DNA from: an uncultured Oscillibacter sp.
GTDB taxonomy: Bacteria; Bacillota; Clostridia; Oscillospirales; Oscillospiraceae
Reading direction: 5' to 3'
NCBI GenBank assembly: GCA_946551795.1
Contig: CAMNRF010000017.1
Location: 1-34,623, forward strand
Length of the DNA: 34,623 bases
Part shown: piece by piece, positions 31,560-34,623 of the stretch
Layout of the letters: every line of letters starts with the position of its first letter
How positions within the stretch are numbered: the first letter of the stretch is position 1
Program-made: the position numbers and the translations under genes
The notes under the pieces: model-generated
Database searches by the model: none
What the model saw: only the letters and a program-made list of their open reading frames with translations
What the model was told of the DNA's origin: nothing

Positions 31560-32972
31560 TCAGTCCGCTGTGCGCTGGTAGATTCTGGTATCACATTTCA
31601 CCCCCCAGGCCTTTCCGCCTCTGATATAGAATTGCAGGGTCTCCACCCGCTGTTCCGGGTGGTCCCGCTCCACCGCCGCGAAGCAGGAGCCGCCGCAGTG
31701 GAGTAGCCGGGTCTTTTTTTCATGGACCTCCGCCGTCAGCTCCCCGTCCTCCAGGCGGACGGTGCAGTGGGAGGGAATTCCCTCCTTTGACACGAAATCC
31801 CCGCAGAGCATCTCCGGCCGGCTGAATTTCCGCCCGGAGGGCACCGCGTGGTGGTGCGTGGTCTCCAGGGGCAGTCCCAGGATGAAATTGTAGCAGATCC
31901 ACTGAAACTCATCCATGGACAGGCCGCCCTCATTGCAGAGCACCACCGCCGAGAAACCGCCCTCCACAAAGCCGCCGTGGGTGGATACCCCGTGGAGTCC
32001 GCCGGCGTGTTCGCATACCAGTTTCCCGCCCATCAGCCGTTTTTCCAGCCCCATGCAGTAGAAGGGCCTGCTCCGAAGGGGAAACTCCCTCCCGTACATC
32101 AGCTCAACCGCCTCGGCCGGAATCACCTGACGGCCCTCCCACCGGCCGCCGTCCGAGAGCATCTGGTAGTATTTCGCCATATCCCGCGCCGTGGACTTGA
32201 CGCAGGCGCAGCCCCGGAAGGGGGGCAGCACGGACCAGTTGTTGTCCCAGACCAGCTTTCCGTCCTTCTCCCGCTCAAAGAGGCTGGTGATATTGCCCCC
32301 CGCCAGCCTCGCCGCCTCGCCGCCGTCCAGGTCTAGGACGGTCCGCGTCATGCCCAGAGGGCGGAAGATCCGCTGGTCCAGGAACTCCTCCAGGGTGATC
32401 CCCGCCGCCTGGTCCACGATATAGGAGAGCAGGGCATAGCCCTCGTTGGAATAGCTCATGTACTCCCCGGGAGCGCCCAGGGGCTCGTAGTTTCCCGCGG
32501 AGATATAGTCCACGATCTGCTCGATTTTGTCCATGGAGTTGGGCGCCGTCCGCAGCATCTCCCGGTACCACTCGGTGTCCCGCTCGATGCTGTTTTTCGC
32601 GATGGACCACTCCAGGGGCTCCATGGGGGGGAGCCCGGCCCGGTGCATGGCCAGCGTCTTCACCGTGACGCACTCGTCCGCCGCTCCGGGGATGTGAAGG
32701 TCCGGAAAATAGTCCGTCACCGGGTCGTCCAGACGCATCTTTCCCTCCGCCTGCAGGATGCAGCAGGCCAGCGCCGTCATGGATTTGCTCATGGAGGCGA
32801 TGCCGAATACGGTGTCGCCGTCCACAGCCTGTTTCGGCTCCATGCTCCGCCAGCCAAATCCCTTTTCAAAAAGGACGCCCTCCGGCCCCCGGATACAGAC
32901 CGCCATACCCGGGTACCCCCGCTTTTCAAACAGGTCTCCAAAGGCTCTCTCCAGTTTTTCCACAGTTTCCAT
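31560..32972 (-). CDS. Cytosolic serine hydrolase, class C beta-lactamase/D-aminopeptidase type
   Basis: This 470-residue enzyme has the penicillin-binding/beta-lactamase triad: SMSK (Ser60, Lys63), YSN (174-176) and HAG (322-324, replacing the usual KTG). About 100 residues follow the catalytic domain, as in DmpB-type D-aminopeptidases and esterases. There is no signal peptide, so it is cytosolic and unlikely to give beta-lactam resistance. It is the first gene of a peptide-import operon, so it most likely trims imported peptides, perhaps D-amino or cyclic ones. AAGGGAG precedes the ATG. The substrate is inference. Confidence 0.88.
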   Translation of the reverse strand: METVEKLERAFGDLFEKRGYPGMAVCIRGPEGVLFEKGFGWRSMEPKQAVDGDTVFGIASMSKSMTALACCILQAEGKMRLDDPVTDYFPDLHIPGAADECVTVKTLAMHRAGLPPMEPLEWSIAKNSIERDTEWYREMLRTAPNSMDKIEQIVDYISAGNYEPLGAPGEYMSYSNEGYALLSYIVDQAAGITLEEFLDQRIFRPLGMTRTVLDLDGGEAARLAGGNITSLFEREKDGKLVWDNNWSVLPPFRGCACVKSTARDMAKYYQMLSDGGRWEGRQVIPAEAVELMYGREFPLRSRPFYCMGLEKRLMGGKLVCEHAGGLHGVSTHGGFVEGGFSAVVLCNEGGLSMDEFQWICYNFILGLPLETTHHHAVPSGRKFSRPEMLCGDFVSKEGIPSHCTVRLEDGELTAEVHEKKTRLLHCGGSCFAAVERDHPEQRVETLQFYIRGGKAWGVKCDTRIYQRTAD

Positions 32973-33001
32973 GTCACTTTCTCCCTTGAGTTGATTTAAT
33001 A

Positions 33002-33030
33002 ATTATAAATGGTTTCAAGAATTTATGCAA
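33002..33030 (-). promoter_or_regulatory. Sigma-A promoter of the peptide operon
   Basis: On the minus strand: -35 TTGCAT, 17-bp spacer, consensus -10 TATAAT, 30 bp upstream of the serine hydrolase start codon. It would drive six genes down to the terminator near 26050. Confidence 0.85.
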
Positions 33031-33039
33031 CCATTTTCT
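33007..33039. promoter_or_regulatory. Operator D and inverted repeat on the peptide-operon promoter
   Basis: TGCAACCATTTTCT (33026-33039) matches operator A of lacI-1 at 13 of 14 positions and covers the -35 box. AAATGGTT (33007-33014) is an inverted half-site reaching the -10 box. Binding here would occlude RNA polymerase. The protein could be either LacI regulator or the divergent AraC. Confidence 0.6.
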
Positions 33040-33443
33040 GGAATTTGGACATTTTACCAAAAATTGAGGTGTTATTTCACTGTTTTCAAAAAAGTTTTGG
33101 CCTTGGTAATTTGACAAAAAAAGAGGGACAATTTTGGGTTTTTATGCCATAAAATATCCAAGGCCGCCCCTCTGCGCGGACAGTGTACGGCTGCCGGCAC
33201 CGGTAAAGCAAAACGGGAACCGCGAAAAAAATGCGGTTCCGGAGGAAAGGCGGGAAAAATACCGTACTCTCATTGAGAACGGCAGAGGCCGCGGAGGGAA
33301 GGCGGCCCTGGATGGAAGACGGAAAATATGAGAGCTGAGGTGAATAAATATCCAATTTTGCGTGTCCCCTTCCCGCCTGCGGCAGGGCGGGAAGGGGGGG
33401 TCCGCCTGCGCCCGGGCGCGATGGAAAAATGTGCGGATCTGTA
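33040..33443. other. Intergenic region between the peptide operon and araC
   Basis: No supported gene. Contains a long-range inverted repeat (GGCCTTGG at 33099, CCAAGGCC at 33158) and a stable GC hairpin, CCCCTTCCCGCC(TGC)/(GCAG)GGCGGGAAGGGG (33366-33397), followed by a G7 tract. The hairpin lies upstream of the araC promoter, so it is not part of that mRNA. Confidence 0.5.
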
Positions 33444-33472
33444 TGGATTTTCCTCTTAAAATCTGATATAGT
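33444..33472 (+). promoter_or_regulatory. Candidate promoter of the AraC gene
   Basis: -35 TGGATT (weak), 17-bp spacer, -10 TATAGT, about 70 bp before the araC start codon. Confidence 0.55.
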
Positions 33473-33545
33473 ATCCTAAAGGTGCCTCTCGCGGCCGGGT
33501 GAGGCGCGCGGAGAGCGGGACATATCGAGAGAGGAGCGTCTGTCC

Positions 33546-34397
33546 ATGAACAACTATTCCTTCTCCGTTTTCCCCAATGAGAACTTTCTGGACTTCCGGC
33601 TGTACCAGTACGGCTGGGAGCAGTGTGAGCCTCTGCACTCCTTCGGCCCCTTTGTGCGCAACCACTACCTGTTCCACTACATCCTCTCCGGGCGCGGGAC
33701 GCTGGACTCCGCCGGCCCGGACGGCAGGGACCGCCGGTATGAGCTGGGCCCGGGGCAGGGATTTCTCATCTGTCCCGGACAGGTCAACACTTACGCCGCC
33801 CACAAGACCGAGCCCTGGGAGTACACCTGGCTGGAGTTTGACGGCCTGCGGGTGGAGGAGTATCTGGACGCTGCGGGCCTCAGCGCCGTTCAGCCCATCT
33901 ACCGGCCTCAGTTTCCAGCCCAGGGAGACGAGCTGCGGGACACCATGCTCTATATTGCCCGGCACGCCGAGGCCGCGCCCCTTCATCTGATCGGCCATCT
34001 GTGCCTTTTCCTGGACGGGCTGATCCGCTCCTCCTCCACACGGAAGCTGCTCCACGGCGGAAGGCTCAAGGACTTCTACATCCAAGAGGCCATCAACTTC
34101 ATGGAGCACAACTACCAGCGTGACCTGACGGTGGAGGAGATCGCCGACGTGTGCCGCCTGAACCGCAGCTATTTCAGCAAGCTCTTCAGGGAGAGCATGG
34201 GCTGTCCGCCCCAGGAGTTTTTGATCCGCCTGCGGCTGTCCAAGGCGGCGGAGATGATGAAGCTGTCGGGGAACTCCATCCGGGACATCGCCGCCGGCTG
34301 CGGCTACCCGGACCAGCTCCACTTCTCCAGGGCCTTTAAGAAGCGGTACGGGGTATCCCCCAGGCAGTGGCGGGCGGAGAACCAGCAGAAGAAATAG
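33546..34397 (+). CDS. AraC-family transcriptional regulator
   Basis: This 283-residue regulator has an N-terminal cupin-like sensor (about 25-105, YLFHYILSGRGTLD, LICPGQVNTY) and a C-terminal double HTH: helix-turn-helix 1 at 195-215 (VEEIADVCRLNRSYFSKLF) and 2 at 243-264 (IRDIAAGCGYPDQLHFSRAF), ending with the YGVSPRQWR signature. AGAGGAG lies about 10 bp before the ATG. It is divergent from the peptide/serine hydrolase operon, the standard position of a local activator, so it probably controls that operon in response to a peptide or sugar ligand. Confidence 0.92.
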   Translation: MNNYSFSVFPNENFLDFRLYQYGWEQCEPLHSFGPFVRNHYLFHYILSGRGTLDSAGPDGRDRRYELGPGQGFLICPGQVNTYAAHKTEPWEYTWLEFDGLRVEEYLDAAGLSAVQPIYRPQFPAQGDELRDTMLYIARHAEAAPLHLIGHLCLFLDGLIRSSSTRKLLHGGRLKDFYIQEAINFMEHNYQRDLTVEEIADVCRLNRSYFSKLFRESMGCPPQEFLIRLRLSKAAEMMKLSGNSIRDIAAGCGYPDQLHFSRAFKKRYGVSPRQWRAENQQKK

Positions 34398-34434
34398 CGC
34401 CGCGGGTCCGCGTTTGAAGAAAACCTCCTTGGCG

Positions 34435-34475
34435 ATAAAAAAGCTCCCGTTCTCACCCAGTGAGAACGGGAGCTT
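34435..34475 (-). terminator. Intrinsic terminator at the right side
   Basis: A perfect 16-bp stem (AAGCTCCCGTTCTCAC and complement) with a CCA loop. Its T-tract is on the minus strand, so it ends a transcript entering from the right; it may also slow the plus-strand araC transcript. Confidence 0.8.
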
Positions 34476-34526
34476 GCAGACTGTCAAAAAGAAGAGAGAC
34501 CTCCGCAACGGGAGGGAGGGGTGTGT

Positions 34527-34553
34527 GCGGGGAACCCAGGAGGGGTTCCCCGC
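34527..34553. repeat. GC-rich hairpin
   Basis: GCGGGGAACCC and its complement enclose a five-base loop. It lies between the right-hand terminator and a possible gene end, with no adjacent T-tract. Confidence 0.5.
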
Positions 34554-34569
34554 CCATTGGGTCTCGTTA

Positions 34570-34623
34570 TTAGAGCGCGGAGCGATTGGGGGGCGTGGAC
34601 GGGTGGTCGCCGCAGGGCGTGGG
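34570..34623 (-). CDS. Possible 3' end of a minus-strand gene cut by the window edge
   Basis: One minus-strand frame enters from the window edge as PTPCGDHPSTPPNRSAL and ends in two consecutive TAA codons, followed by a hairpin and then a minus-strand terminator. Seventeen residues are too few to identify a family, and the frame could be chance. Confidence 0.2.
   Translation of the reverse strand, partial: PTPCGDHPSTPPNRSAL

Noticed and set aside
31560-32972. Beta-lactam resistance gene (AmpC-like)
   Set aside because: No signal peptide, HAG instead of KTG, a long C-terminal extension and a peptide-import operon context argue for a cytosolic hydrolase.
33086-33355. 89-codon minus-strand frame upstream of the serine hydrolase
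   Set aside because: No ribosome site, no family, and it overlaps regulatory dyads.

Overview
The window looks like chromosomal DNA from a GC-rich gut Firmicute. The best guess is Oscillospiraceae (Flavonifractor, Lawsonibacter or Pseudoflavonifractor type), from the Gram-positive lipoproteins, strong AGGAGG ribosome sites, high-GC codon use and Clostridia-type accessory genes. The taxon is inference; no rRNA or marker gene is present.

Left accessory part (1-9019). An AT-rich block (about 1-2300, minus strand) carries an autoregulated XRE regulator, a C5-cytosine DNA methyltransferase and a small unassigned protein, with no recognisable restriction nuclease. A secreted CAP-domain protein and a DUF6076-like protein follow. 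From 4484 to 8885 lie plus-strand genes of an integrative element: an excisionase-like HTH protein, a replication-initiator-like HTH protein, a ribbon-helix-helix protein, a small DUF6809-like protein and two tandem tyrosine recombinases. The second recombinase ends in what looks like a copy of its own N-terminal arm-binding domain. The element abuts an intact tRNA-Ala(CGC) on the minus strand. Beyond it are two 170-bp tandem units and two older fragments, each built on the 5' half of a tRNA. This is an integration-scar array, and the probable original tRNA promoter lies at its far end.

Middle (9.6-19.2 kb). About 1 kb of apparently decayed DNA is followed by a minus-strand PfkB-family kinase and a five-gene minus-strand transcript: lacI, an endonuclease/exonuclease/phosphatase-fold enzyme, then a lipoprotein, a fused double permease and an ATPase of the AfuABC/FbpABC type. 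A second lacI gene is divergent. I infer uptake and cleavage of a phosphorylated or phosphodiester compound rather than simple iron uptake.

Right part (19.2-34.6 kb). A LysR regulator with a T-N11-A box precedes a DUF3100-like membrane protein, a small membrane partner, a TRZ/ATZ-type amidohydrolase and a TauE/SafE permease. A minus-strand radical SAM gene is paired with a DUF308-like membrane protein. A six-gene minus-strand peptide operon (cytosolic serine hydrolase, DppB, DppC, DppD, DppF, lipoprotein) has a strong promoter and a divergent AraC regulator. A LacI-type operator (TGCAACCRTTTTCT and variants) occurs at both lacI genes and again on the -35 box of the peptide operon 15 kb away, suggesting one regulon spans these loci.
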